A stretch of 64,000 bases of DNA from Pomacea canaliculata (lineage: Eukaryota; Mollusca; Gastropoda; Architaenioglossa; Ampullariidae). This document shows, piece after piece, positions 51,668 through 61,793 of this stretch; position 1 is the stretch's first letter; every line of letters begins with the position of its first letter. A program made the translations under genes and the position numbers. Location: contig NC_037593.1 in NCBI RefSeq assembly GCF_003073045.1, positions 11,022,735 to 11,086,734 on the forward strand, read 5' to 3'. The notes beneath the pieces were generated by a model. It did no database searches. It worked only from the letters and a program-made list of their open reading frames with translations, and was not told the origin of the DNA.

Positions 51668-52251
51668 CCACAGCTACAGGTAAGTGTAATGTGTGACAGG
51701 GACACAGCTACAGGTAAATATAATGTGGGAAAGGGACACAGCTTTCACATCAGTAGCTACATACTGAGGTACGACCCTTACTAACGTCCCGAGAAAATAG
51801 TTCCTATATCAGTTATTCAGCAGAGTTTGAGTTCTTCATGGGTTTTAGCAAGAGTAGAGCGACAAGAAATAGTCAAAATGAGCGAGAAAAGTAAGAAGAA
51901 AAGGAAGAAAATCTTTAAATCAAAGACCAGTCCAGATGAAAAAAAAAAGATATTACAACTTTGGCTTGAGCGTAAACAAAGGAGTACTCATCTGCATTAA
52001 TTTTTCCAGGGATATTTCTTCGGTTCTCTATCTTCTCGGTCTGGGTGGGCGCAGACGACATCTCTACTGAAGGCAGCTTTGTTTGGAATGACGGGAGTCC
52101 TTTGCTCACCTCCTCGTCACTTTGGAATACAGGCGAGCCCAACAATGTCGGGGGTAACGAGGACTGTGTGCAAATGCACATCAGCAGAGATCTTCTGATC
52201 CTCAACGACAACAACTGTGGGAAGAAGTTTAGATATATTTGTGAATATTAA
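48257..52251 (+). CDS. Gene E: intact secreted Ig-Ig-coiled coil-CTLD (CREP-like) lectin, chimeric
   Basis: The only array member open throughout: 540 codons with stop. Exons: 48,257-48,293 (MGVVYMLLSCIS signal peptide), 48,701-48,897 and 49,016-49,151 (Ig1), 49,398-49,525 (Ig2 to LWK), 49,986-50,685 (Ig2 end YCCHLDC, Cys-rich hinge, coiled coil), 51,472-51,651 (CTLD first half) and 52,010-52,251 (CTLD second half, ends RYICEY). All phases agree (1,0,1,0,1,1). Ig1 has one cysteine (RCKGSN), but the expected second Cys is replaced by KYRVEIQ. The stalk is short and lacks the 83-residue repeats. The CTLD has WVGADDIS, FVWNDG, GEPNN and LNDNNC, so Ca-dependent mannose-type binding is plausible. 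Exons 1-6 match gene B and exon 7 matches gene D. The AATAAA of C and D is altered here; ATTAAA at 52,305-52,310 may serve. An in-frame upstream ATG exists at 47,155. Confidence 0.88.
51111..51442. mobile_element. About 330-bp insertion in gene E intron 5
   Basis: Present between GATTATTGAAA and CAATGTCTGACC; gene B has the two flanks almost adjacent (25,630-25,645). It contains a box B-like GTTCGATCCC at about 51,407, which hints at a SINE-type element, but a full tRNA head and duplications at the ends were not confirmed. Loss from gene B is the alternative. Confidence 0.4.
51668..51735 (+). repeat. Remnant splice-donor minisatellite, gene E intron 6
   Basis: About two units of the CACAGCTACAGGTAAGTGTA type, starting 17 bases after the exon 6 donor. 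It marks the boundary between B-like and D-like sequence. Confidence 0.9.
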
Positions 52252-52329
52252 TCCTAGAGCTAGTCAACCCTGAAACTGGCATCACAACCTTAAGTCAAAC
52301 CTTAATTAAACATGTGAGCCAGTAAACTC

Positions 52330-53625
52330 CTTGTATAAAGAAACAACTCGTTTCAAACAAACTCCGACAGTATAATTTGCACACACTTCATGCTGCACTG
52401 AGTATTTCTTCGCTTCAAAGGTCTCTGAAATCGTTTAGATGTTCGTAGCTTTCATGTTCTTAGGAAAACTAGTTAAAGATAATTGCCGAGAGCTTTATGT
52501 AACGTTTTGTTTTTCTTAACATGAACATAAAAACGGAGGAAATACTGCAAAATGTTTGTCTGTGTCCTCAAGTGTTCCATTGTTAATTAATTAGTAAATC
52601 CAGCAAGTCAAAACGGAACTTGATTGATTTAAGAACATTCATTCTAAAAAAGATACCTGACAATATCTTGAAAACTGGTTAATTTGTCTAAAAGTCAACC
52701 TAAAACAGAAGTACAGCTAGTACTTATTATTATTATTAGCTTATTATTACAGTTTTACTTTTTGTGACTTCTTATGAATGAACAAGACTATTGAGTGCTT
52801 TTGTATAAAGTAAAATAAATAAATTGTATTAGCACAGAAGGTGAATGGTTTCCGTGTACTTTATGAAGGTTGTGGTGTTACGACTGCACACTTCATGTTT
52901 TGCAAGACGAGGCTGAGCATCACAGACGATAGAGGACACACCTGACAAACGTCCACAGGTGTCTCCGGTACCCGTATAATGAACAGCACTGCGCTCCTGT
53001 ATCACACCTAAAACACCTTAATAACTTGGATCTCGCCCTTTTGTAAAATTGTTACTAATACACACCTGTGAATATTCCTTTTTTTTTTTTTTTGGTTGTT
53101 GTAGAAATTCAGCATACAGGGAAAAGAAAATAAAGAAGTCTGTTACTTCTAAAAAGAAAAAAAGATGTTACACACAAAAACACTGGCAGCGAGTAAAACA
53201 CGTCAAGAAAAAAAAAGACTTTTGGAAATGAAATAATTTGTAGTGTTTAAAATAGTATTTATTTGTAATGTAGAAATTCCCAGTTCTGCCCCAGCAATTC
53301 AAAATAAAACTTAAAGTAAATGAAGATTTTTTTCTCAAGATTTACATAAGCATCTTAAAGACAAAATTCATACATTTTTATCAAATATTTTTTTCAAAAT
53401 CAAATTAGTATCAGAAAACTTGATCTGCCTGTCGGACTGAGTTGGAGGAAACACAAAACAAAAGCAAAGCTTATCACACGTGGATGTGACGCAGTTGTTT
53501 GTGTCGTGCCGCCATATCATCGTCGGTGCTCATGGGAAATATTTCGTAACACACTTGACACGAGTGATAGCATGTCGAAACACGGGAAAACCGGTGTTTT
53601 CGGTTAATTGACTAGAAGAAAAAAA
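52330..53625. other. Spacer between genes E and G
   Basis: No gene visible; near copy of the D-F spacer. The small ORF at 53,049-53,231 runs through A/T homopolymers and is not supported. Confidence 0.5.
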
Positions 53626-55763
53626 ATGCTGTTTTTACCTCTAATATTCCTGTGCTTGATGTGGCCTGAAGTAAAAGGAGACAAGTAAGTTGACATCAGA
53701 AATGTCTACCGCGGGGTCATCATTGCAGGTCATAACCTACGGGAATGATACAGCGTGTAGATGATTGTCTGCTGTTGTTGTTGTTTCTTTTTCTGATATT
53801 CCATCTGTCTGCTTTGTTTGAAAAAAAGAATCTTAAAAGTTTGAAAGAAATTTTTTTTAAGTCTTGACCAATTATTTCCTTCTCTCCTCTCACCACAAAT
53901 AACACATCAAAAAAGATATTTTGTTTGCCGTTATTATTGTATTTGTATTTATCATCTTTATAAATGCTTTTATCGTTGCGGCTCTAGGAACTCACACGGG
54001 ACTGTGGAACGTACGTGCAGCCGAAAAAATAGTTTGCAGGAGCCCAGCAGGATTCTTAAGTACAATGTTTCATTATTTTGCACTATTGCGGCAGAAGAAT
54101 TATTTGTTTGCTCCGTTCGTGTCTTGTTTATCGAATTATTCTTTGTGCAAGTGTACTTCTATTTGTATGTGTATGTGTGTGTGTGTGCGTTATCCTGATA
54201 CCTAAAACATCATTATCCTACTAGCACCTCAGACGACAAAAATTGTACTACTGCACATGTTGATGTAGGCAGCTGTTTACGGGATATAATATTGCTGCCA
54301 TTACTATACACGATTTGATTGCCTAATCGTACAATTTGATGTACTCAGCAACACCAAAGATCGACTAGTTTACCCAGTCATGGCTGAATGGGTCTCTGAC
54401 CAGTCTTTCGACAACATCGTTTTGTACCCGAACGAAATGGTGGAGCTACCGCCGACGAGTAAGGTCGTGTGGTCATTAGCCGACGAGGACATGACCTCTG
54501 GGCAGTGCGCCGAAGAATGCATGAAGGAGGAATGGTGTTCCTCCTTTTTTGTCGACTTCAGTAAAAACCTGTGCCTTCTGCACGAGGTCGTCTTCTTCAC
54601 TCCTGATACAGGAGGTCGTAAGGTATCTGCCCCTGGTGCCAGGTACTTCAGACTAGTTGACAGTAAGCATTACTTTGCTTTGATGTATATCTGTGTTATA
54701 GATGATAACTATTCTCTTCTACTTTATTTTGGCAGTGAAAAGAGATCGTGAATTTTTTTCGTTTGTTTAGATTGATTCTTCGCTTTGCCAGTAAATTGCA
54801 GTAAGTTTGCTCATTCATTATTTTATAATATTTATACAGATCAGGTAACTCTGATGCTGCTCCTGCTGTAATTTGTTTTCCAGGTGGGAAGGAGATGGCA
54901 AAAAGAAAGTTATTTGGTTGTTATTTTTCGAGTTGTGGAGTCTTTTTTTCTGTGCTGTAGATAAATCACTGAAAACATAAATGTTTATCTATTTAATTAT
55001 TATTCTCCAGGTCGCTGCAACTTAAGCAAAGGGCTGTACCGCTGGCGGGAAGAGGATCTGTGCTTCAAGCTGCTCCCCCCAGGCACGATAAAACAAGGGC
55101 CTTCCGAAGATGCCGATGCCTATTGTCGGGATAAGCTTGGAGGCAGCTTGATAAAGCTATCAACAATCCGCAGGACTGAATGGATTAGAAAAATCTTGCT
55201 TCAATGGCACTCTTCTTCAAGTAAATACTGGAGTAGTTTTGAAATAACAGTAATGACAACTCACCACCAAGTAATCTCCCCTACTACCTATCTGAGCTCT
55301 GCATTGTTGCCCCTGATGACTTGCATGTGAACAGAAACACACAGTTCATAGCTGCTCAGTCACCATTGTGACAAGTCTGTGTGTGTTTTGTGTGTGTGTG
55401 TGTGCGTGCGAGAACTTCCAGCCTCATTGTTTCTTGTTCTATCTCCCTCTTCGTGTATTTCCTTCATTTCTGTCTGTCTTCGTCAAGGCAAGAGCACACA
55501 AATACTTCTAGCGTGACTTTAGTAGAGAATGTCATCACTGATAACTTAGAACTCATCAATCCACCGTTTGTTTTCACTCAGGTTCTCGGTCTGTTGCCAT
55601 CGACTTTGTCAAGGGTAAAATACCTGCGCAAATCTGGTGTCCTGCCAAACTTTCTGTCGTTATTGCGCCCCGTAGTATCCCAGTGCTACACGAAGAATGC
55701 GATTTTAAACTAGAATATAAAGGCTATGAAAAGGGGTTCTACTTTCTGTGTGAAATATTTTAG
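53626..55763 (+). CDS. Gene G: secreted PAN/apple plus C-type lectin-like protein
   Basis: Intact, 254 residues. Exons: 53,626-53,684 (signal peptide MLFLPLIFLCLMWPEVKGD), 54,349-54,662 (PAN/apple-like domain with QCAEECM, WCSSFFVDF, LCLLHEVVFF and GARYFRLVD), 55,011-55,220 (CTLD-like first half, LYRWREEDLCFKLL...AYCRDKLGGSLIKLS) and 55,582-55,763 (second half, ending GFYFLCEIF, TAG). Phases 2,1,1 agree. The CTLD-like module has four cysteines but no EPN/QPD or WND motif, so it probably does not bind sugar in the classic Ca-dependent way. AATAAA overlaps the region just after the stop (55,767-55,772). Near twin of broken gene F; more distant relative of gene H. Function unknown; secretion and extracellular binding are inferred. 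Confidence 0.82.
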
Positions 55764-55772
55764 ATAATAAAT

Positions 55773-56948
55773 ACTGTGAGTGTACATCCTCTTAATTTCA
55801 GCTAGGTTGTTTTATATTGTTACTTGTAATCTTCACAATGTTTGTGATCAACCAAACTGTAATAATAATTAGTATAGTTACACGCTAACAGTTTGGTGAC
55901 GGCAATAAACGATTTAGAAGAGACTTCACTCCGTGTTTCCATGTCTGGGTCTTTTCAACCTGTCATCCACCTTTCTCTCTCTCTACACTTTATACTGCAG
56001 TCACGCTATATACAAAATGCGCTCATGATAATGTACACATGTACAATCACAGCTCGTTACCTTGCCAACCCCACCTCTTGCCATATTGTATGACAGAACA
56101 GATTCCTCCAACTCTTAATTAAACTACAGGATAAAACCTGCTCCAGGTATAATGAAATTGCCGAAGTCACCACACAGACAGCTTGCTAACTAACATGACA
56201 ACGTGAATAGACTGTAACCTGCCTTCTCAGATTTGACATGAAGAAACTAAAGCAGTTGGACGAAATAATGAATTCAACGTTAATGAAGGATACACAACAC
56301 ACTGACATGGCATTAATCTCGTAATGTTCTTTTCCAATTATAAACTAATAATAATCGCAGAGTACTTATAAGGCGCATGACCTATGGAATGTTGACTCCC
56401 ATAGTGCAATCGCTGGCACCGTTACTTGTGACGTGGCAGACAGGTCCACTGTCACTGCCACTGGGGACTGTGAGATGATGCCGATGTCACTCTGTGTTGT
56501 ACAGTAGCAGTATGTAACAATTATGCAAACATAATTACATTTTCGTGGGAAAATGCTGTCATCATGTTCAGGGTTTCTACTTTCATCCTGAGCTATGATA
56601 CAGCTCCGAAATGAAGAGCGTCATTCATCCACGTTTCCATGGCATCAGCATTTCCGAAACTGTTTACTTCATTCCCAGACAGCAAAATAACAAGTTCGAC
56701 TCTAATACAAGTAAAAACAAGTTAATGGCACGATATGAAATGTTTCGCCTTGGAAAGAAATTTCTGGATCACGTGATGAAAATCGTTACGTACTGAAGGT
56801 AGTGAGGCAGCGCCCCCTAACGAATATAGTGTGATGACTAAAAACTGATGTTGTACATGACGTCGACGTATCTGTTAATCTGGCGTTAGTGATAATTAGT
56901 GTCTAGAAACATCAGAACTAGAACACATCTTTATTATAGACACTAACA
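55773..56948. other. Intergenic, genes G to H
   Basis: No supported gene. A weak copy of the short dispersed repeat lies at 56,345-56,415. The ORF at 56,611-56,796 lacks support. Confidence 0.45.
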
Positions 56949-59051
56949 ATGTTTCTCAACACCTGGTGTGGGTCGCTGAGGATACAGCTGACATTTTGCA
57001 TCTTTCTTTCTATGTTTTCGCTTGAAATGGGGAAGGAATGGTAAGTATTACTTCTTAATATTTTTTATAAAACTGTGTTGTTAAAATTGAAATTATTTTT
57101 CATCGGTTTAGAAAATTTTGTAACGTTATTTGAAAGGTTTATACAGCATTATGCAATTTTTTGTCTTTTATCCCTAGCAACGACACGTATAGTTCAGTCA
57201 TCGACTGGGTCAGCGATCCTTCTTTCAACGACATCATCGTAAAACTCAGCGATAATGTCATTCAAAAACCCTGGTCTGCCACTGTGAAAGCAGGCAACTT
57301 GACTACGTGCGCCGAAAAGTGTATTCAGGTACCTGAGTGCTCCTCCTTCTTTGTGGACATCCAGGGCAAAGAATGTATTCTACATGAAATCATTTTCCTC
57401 TCGAGTGATGCCGGAAATCAAACGGTGGTTGCCGACGGTGCCAGGTACTTCAAGCGATCTGAAGGTAAATAATTGTAACCTGTGTGGGAGCTTGGTCCGA
57501 CTCAAAAATTACCTGCACGTCAGGGTCTAATCTCACAACGGGTAGCTTGCATGTCCGTGTATTCATAAGGATGCCACCCTGAAAAAAAAAGATGTGCTCA
57601 CGCTTTGAGACCAGCTGATACTAGAGAAGGGCGCTATTGAAATGTTCTAAATATTATTATTAAACCTATAAAAGAAATGACAGCAGTCTGTCTAACAAAA
57701 ATATTTGCCTGTTTCTTTGCAGAATATAGCATTATAATATAAATGTTCTGTTTAATTTAGCTTACCTAACGTTTTATTCCTAGCTGGAGAATACAGAAAT
57801 ATGTGTTCAGATTTTAATCGACAACGAAGAATAAGTTTTGACCAACACATAGCTTGGGGTTCGGTTAAACGGTATTGTTGATCTGACTCTCTCATAATCA
57901 ACCAAGCAGAACGAGAACTGTAAACATAAACATGCTTTGCTCTGATGGTGTGTCCAGATTCGTGTCCTGCCAGTGAAGGATTCTTCCGCTGGCGAAGTGA
58001 TGGACTGTGCTTCAAGGCTTTTCTAAACGTTTCCCTGCCAACCTTCCAGTGATTTAGGGAGTCGTATTGCAAGGAGAAAGTCAAGGGCGACCTGCTGCGA
58101 TTGAATTTCAAAACAAATTTCATCTGGTTTTTGAAAGTTCTAATGCAACTTCCACCTAAATGTAAATACCATTTCTGTTGCAGTCCAGAGAGTTGCGTTA
58201 ACGATGTTTTACTTAATGAGAAATAACTAATTTGTGTTAATAGTGTGTTAACCCTTTCCTTTCGTCCACGTCCTGTGTGTCGATGTATTGTATGTCTTAC
58301 CAGGACTAAATATTTCCATGATCGCATTCTACAAGCCTCCTTTGCCAAGGAACTATTTTCTCTTATGAATAGCTAGTCTTCATCTTTTTGTTCCTTCTTT
58401 CCAATATTCCTGACCCTTTCCATGTATCTATTCTCTTCAAGAAACTGTTTTGCTGCTGTTGTTGTTAATGTTGTTTTCTCTGATGCATATCCACTATAAG
58501 ACATTAAGTATTGATGTCATCGTCAAGTTTTTGTCTCTGTTCTTTTCTTCGTTTCCTTTACTGGCTGCCACTCCACCAGGCTCTTTCTTTTACTTGCTTC
58601 AGACGACTACTAACACTTGGCCAGTCAAATGCCTCTGAAGCTCTCCCCTTAGTCTTCAACTGTTTTCATAGAATCAGTGAGCATTATAAAAAAGTATTTC
58701 AAAATATAAAGAAACTATGTTCAAATTAGTTTTTCATATTGATTACCTCTGACCTATAACTGCCATTAGATAAAATTAGAAAAGTAAATGACTTTACTTT
58801 GTATGACCCAGAAAGTGGTCACACCTTTTGTTGGAGGTGGGTGTTGAGAGATGCAGTTTGTAATTTTCTCTTGTATTTGTGCAGATTATAACTACGCTCG
58901 ATTTAGGGACCAGACCCTCAGACCACACATGTGTCGAATCCCAGTACAAAACGACATACAGGTTGGCTCGGAACTGGACTGTTTATACCTAAAAGACGAC
59001 AGTCTACTCAGACAAGAGGAAAATTATAACATCTTCTGTGAAGTGTTTTGA
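56949..59051 (+). CDS. Gene H: PAN/apple plus C-type lectin-like protein, one in-frame stop
   Basis: Exons: 56,949-57,040 (MFLNTWCGSLRIQ..., hydrophobic TFCIFLSMFS signal segment), 57,178-57,464 (PAN/apple-like: IDWVSDPSFNDI, TCAEKCI, ECSSFFVDI, ECILHEIIFL, GARYFKR), 57,958-58,161 (CTLD-like first half: FFRWRSDGLCFKAF...YCKEKVKGDLLRL) and 58,885-59,051 (second half: ...ELDCLYLKDD...YNIFCEVF, TGA). Phases 2,1,1 match gene G. A TGA at 58,050-58,052 interrupts exon 3 between TFQ and FRESYC, while the same frame continues cleanly on both sides. It is therefore a recent pseudogene, an allele, or a base error in the assembly. 249 codons apart from the final stop. Confidence 0.75.
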
Positions 59052-59339
59052 TTCCATGATTTAATGAAATTATTGATAAAACGTCGCATTTGGTTGGAAT
59101 GAAAATGTTCTGAACAGTTACGAATTAACTTTACATATATTACAATCTATGTCAACTGATCTATAGTATATATATATATTCAAAAAAAAAAAAAAAGAAC
59201 ATGGTGCTCTAAATTGTAAAAAACTGTTGGTATGTCACTCGTAATGCTAGCAAATTTTTCTTAATTCTTCTTCTGTACATGTTATAAAACCCAGTTTTAT
59301 ACTCAGTCTTGAAATAAATACAGTTATGTCCACTTTGCG

Positions 59340-59622
59340 AATTATGTTGGTCTATGACCCTTTTGTGAATGTGACAGCTCCCATGCTGACTGAAATCTTC
59401 AGGCAAGTTTGGGAATCAAGGCAGCTCCCTGGTGCGTGTAGGACAGGGCTCATCTTCAAGTTACCCAAGAAAGGAGATCTTGGAGACTGCAATAATTGGA
59501 GGGGCATAACACTTCTTTACCTCACCAGCAAGATTGTTTTGTCAAGACTGACGGCAACTCTTGAGAAAGACCTCCGACCACAGCAAGCAGGATTTCGCCA
59601 AGAATTTAGTATGTTCGTCTGA
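59340..59622 (+). mobile_element. Non-LTR retrotransposon (LINE) reverse transcriptase fragment
   Basis: Encodes a short piece of a LINE reverse transcriptase: TEIFRQVWESRQLPGACR, then LIFKLPKKGDLGDCNNWRGI, and RPQQAGFRQEF at the end. The order PKKGDL.DCNNWRGITLL ... QAGFR is typical of the RT fingers of many animal LINEs. Only about 90 codons remain, so it is a truncated copy. The clade was not resolved. Confidence 0.8.
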
Positions 59623-59680
59623 AAGTACCTATAGCAATTTCGAGCACATTTTGTTTATCAAATGTCAGAAAGCAACGGTT

Positions 59681-60305
59681 TCATCTAATGTTAGAGGCAC
59701 TGAACTGTGGGTAGTCTTGGTATGGGTAAAATTCTAACTCTTGATTCTCCTCTCTGTGATAATACGGGTACGTGTCTGATTCCGTACTGTTTTGGTATGA
59801 CACAAGGAATGGTTGAGAGACTTCCTCCTCTTCGATCTCCCCAGGGTAGATTCCGCTTTCTGGAAAATCCAAACATGGATACAAAATGTTCCTTCCTGTA
59901 CCTGGTACATCGCTAGAAGGGTAATTTGAAAAACCTGGGTATCCGTTATCAGGGTAGCCACACAGCTGTGAAATTGGAGAAACTGGGTAGCCACTGGGTG
60001 GGTACAAACTGCCAGAGAAAGGCTTTCCTAACGGAAAACCTGAAGCTGGGTAGTAGCTGACGGTCCTTGTTGAAACGCCAGACGTCGCCGAAATGGTTGA
60101 CAGATGGGACTGTCTGGTGCCAGTGCGAACCTGTGACACCCCGGCATTGCTGGTAACATTTGAAACTTGCGACTGGCTGCCTGAAAGGCGAGGGACCTCC
60201 AAAAGTGTCTCTGACTTGTTTCCGTGCTTCGAATGGGGCTTCTGGACCGTCGACTCGCCTCTAGTGCTCGTGTCAAGCTTGTTGCGGGAGTCCATATCCG
60301 CGGAT
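59681..60305 (-). CDS. Unknown Tyr/Pro/Ser-rich protein exon
   Basis: Open reading frame of 204 codons plus stop from ATG at 60,293-60,295. On the minus strand it is preceded by a strong acceptor (CTTCCTTAACTGTTTCAG, ending at 60,306), so the exon probably starts at 60,305 with a short leader and 5' exons lie further right. The N-terminal half is Ser/Thr-rich; the middle has SGFP, PPSGYP, DNGYPG and NYPSSD repeats; the end is acidic and Tyr-rich (EIEEEEV, YPYYHREENQELEFYPYQDYPQ). No signal peptide or known domain. No clear polyadenylation signal was seen downstream. Function unknown; it could also be a chance ORF. Confidence 0.45.
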
Positions 60306-60459
60306 CTGAAACAGTTAAGGAAGTCTTCGGTCACGAAATCCTTTCTCTATTCATGCTGCTTGATTTTCATTTCATGGAGGTTTTTCAACAACAATTTTTC
60401 AATACGACTTTGAAATCTGTGTGTGTGTGTGTGGAAGGAGGAGTGGGCAGGGAGGAGAG

Positions 60460-60650
60460 AGAGCCAAGTGGTTAGAGAAGCCACGTCCAAACCGAAGACA
60501 CACGCCAGCGTGACTAGACGGCTCGATACCCGTGCGTCACATGTACTTCCCTCTGCTGACCCAATGAATGGATACCTGATGTCTTGGAGGATTGGGAAAT
60601 GTAAGGCAGTGAAAGAGAAGGGATGGATACTGCCCGTACATACAAACTCA
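60460..60650 (+). mobile_element. tRNA-derived SINE, plus orientation
   Basis: tRNA-like head with a box A-like GAGCCAAGTGG (60,461-60,471) and box B-like GGCTCGATACC (60,520-60,530), then a body with GAATGGATACCTGATG, GGATTGGGAAATGTAAGGCA and GGGATGGATACTGCCC. Same family as the copy at 11,932-12,120. It explains the + ORF at 60,423-60,782. Confidence 0.65.
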
Positions 60651-61575
60651 CTCTCCTACCACCATCAAACCACGGGACTATTATTTTACCTCTTTCCCTT
60701 TTACTTAACCGGTCTCAATGTAGTATTTTGTGACAAAGCAAACTGTACATTCCATGCTACGAGCTCTTATTTCTCATTTTAGGATTACACGGCGTTATAT
60801 ATCTGCAAGATAAACATTGTTATGAACACCTGCAGTATATGTATTCTTATCTTTACCAGCAAAGTGTACACTCAGTTCACCTGTTTGTGATGGTGGTTTT
60901 GTGATCACTCCAGCTGTGAATCAGATACATCACAGCAATGGTGCACGGCTTAATTAATGAGTGTAATGAAAGCAGCAATTAACACACTAAGCCCTCGCTT
61001 AGTCTTGAGTCTCAAGTCACGGCGTTCACGGGAGTGATGAAAGCTATGCAGGGTGTAGTTAACAGAGGAAAGTTCAAAGAGAGTTCAGAGGTAGTCAAAA
61101 GACAGCAGTGAGTAGACTGCCTTCAAATGCCTGTTGTGTACACACCCACTTGGAAACCTGTCACGGCTAAAGGCAATAATAACAGGGAATTAAAAGTGAA
61201 AGTGCCATCTGGTCTGAACGGGTATTTAATATACAAAGCCATAAATAATTTTAACTGTTTTATTTACGCGCAAACAATACCTGCAGTCTACATATGTAGA
61301 TATCAAATGATATGCACTCATATAATCTTTTTATAATCCAATATGGTATCCACTGACATACATGGAGATTAGGCCAGTGAAAAGACACAGCATAGTGGAC
61401 TTCTGGGCATGTCGCTCGATTTTATTTTCATTTCCCAACTGCATCCCTCCTCCATGTCTTAACTGACAAAACACCTAAATGATAATTTTAATATATAGTA
61501 CTTACTGCGGTGAAAGGAGAACTTCAGTTTGTCAGAAATGACAGGCGAGTGCCTGTGTTATTTGCTCCACTACAG
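60651..61575. other. Intergenic or intronic sequence right of the SINE
   Basis: Nothing supported. It may hold 5' exons or the promoter of the minus-strand ORF at 59,681-60,305, but no clear donor or start was identified. Confidence 0.3.
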
Positions 61576-61793
61576 GTACATTCACTCAGTCTCTCTGCCC
61601 AGTCAATGGCTTGGCTGCCACACCTCGATGTTATCAAGCCACCAGCCGTGTCGTGCTGGCAATGTCGCACACGTACACACAGGCCACAATGCTCCTGTCG
61701 CAGATCGAAGATCTTTGGCGCCGCCAGGTATCCTGGCACAGTGCCAGATGTGCTCTGGGTAATCACAGATCTGTCACGAGCTACCCCACGTGA
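61576..61793 (+). other. Possible isolated coding exon
   Basis: GC-richer than its surroundings and preceded by an acceptor-like TTTGCTCCACTACAG. One frame reads TFTQSLCPVNGLAATPRCYQ, then a helix-like SHTYTQATMLLSQIEDLWRR and ends at TGA 61,791; a GT after CGCCAG (61,729) could be a donor. Other frames are open too, so the evidence is weak and no domain is recognised. Confidence 0.25.

Larger units (their letters stand above)
51667..54800 (+). repeat. Segmental duplication block X, copy 2
   Basis: Partner of 42,690-45,780. It starts with about two minisatellite units (51,668-51,735), then gene E exon 7, the spacer, and gene G exons 1-2. Confidence 0.9.

Noticed and set aside
58050-58052. 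Selenocysteine reading of the in-frame TGA in gene H
   Set aside because: No reason from the family to expect selenocysteine and no SECIS-like element was recognised; a nonsense change or base error is simpler.
57752-58348. 198-codon minus-strand ORF over gene H exon 3
   Set aside because: Lies opposite a recognisable CTLD exon with good splice sites; composition is low quality and no domain is seen.
60423-60782. 119-codon + ORF
   Set aside because: Most of it is the SINE at 60,460-60,650.
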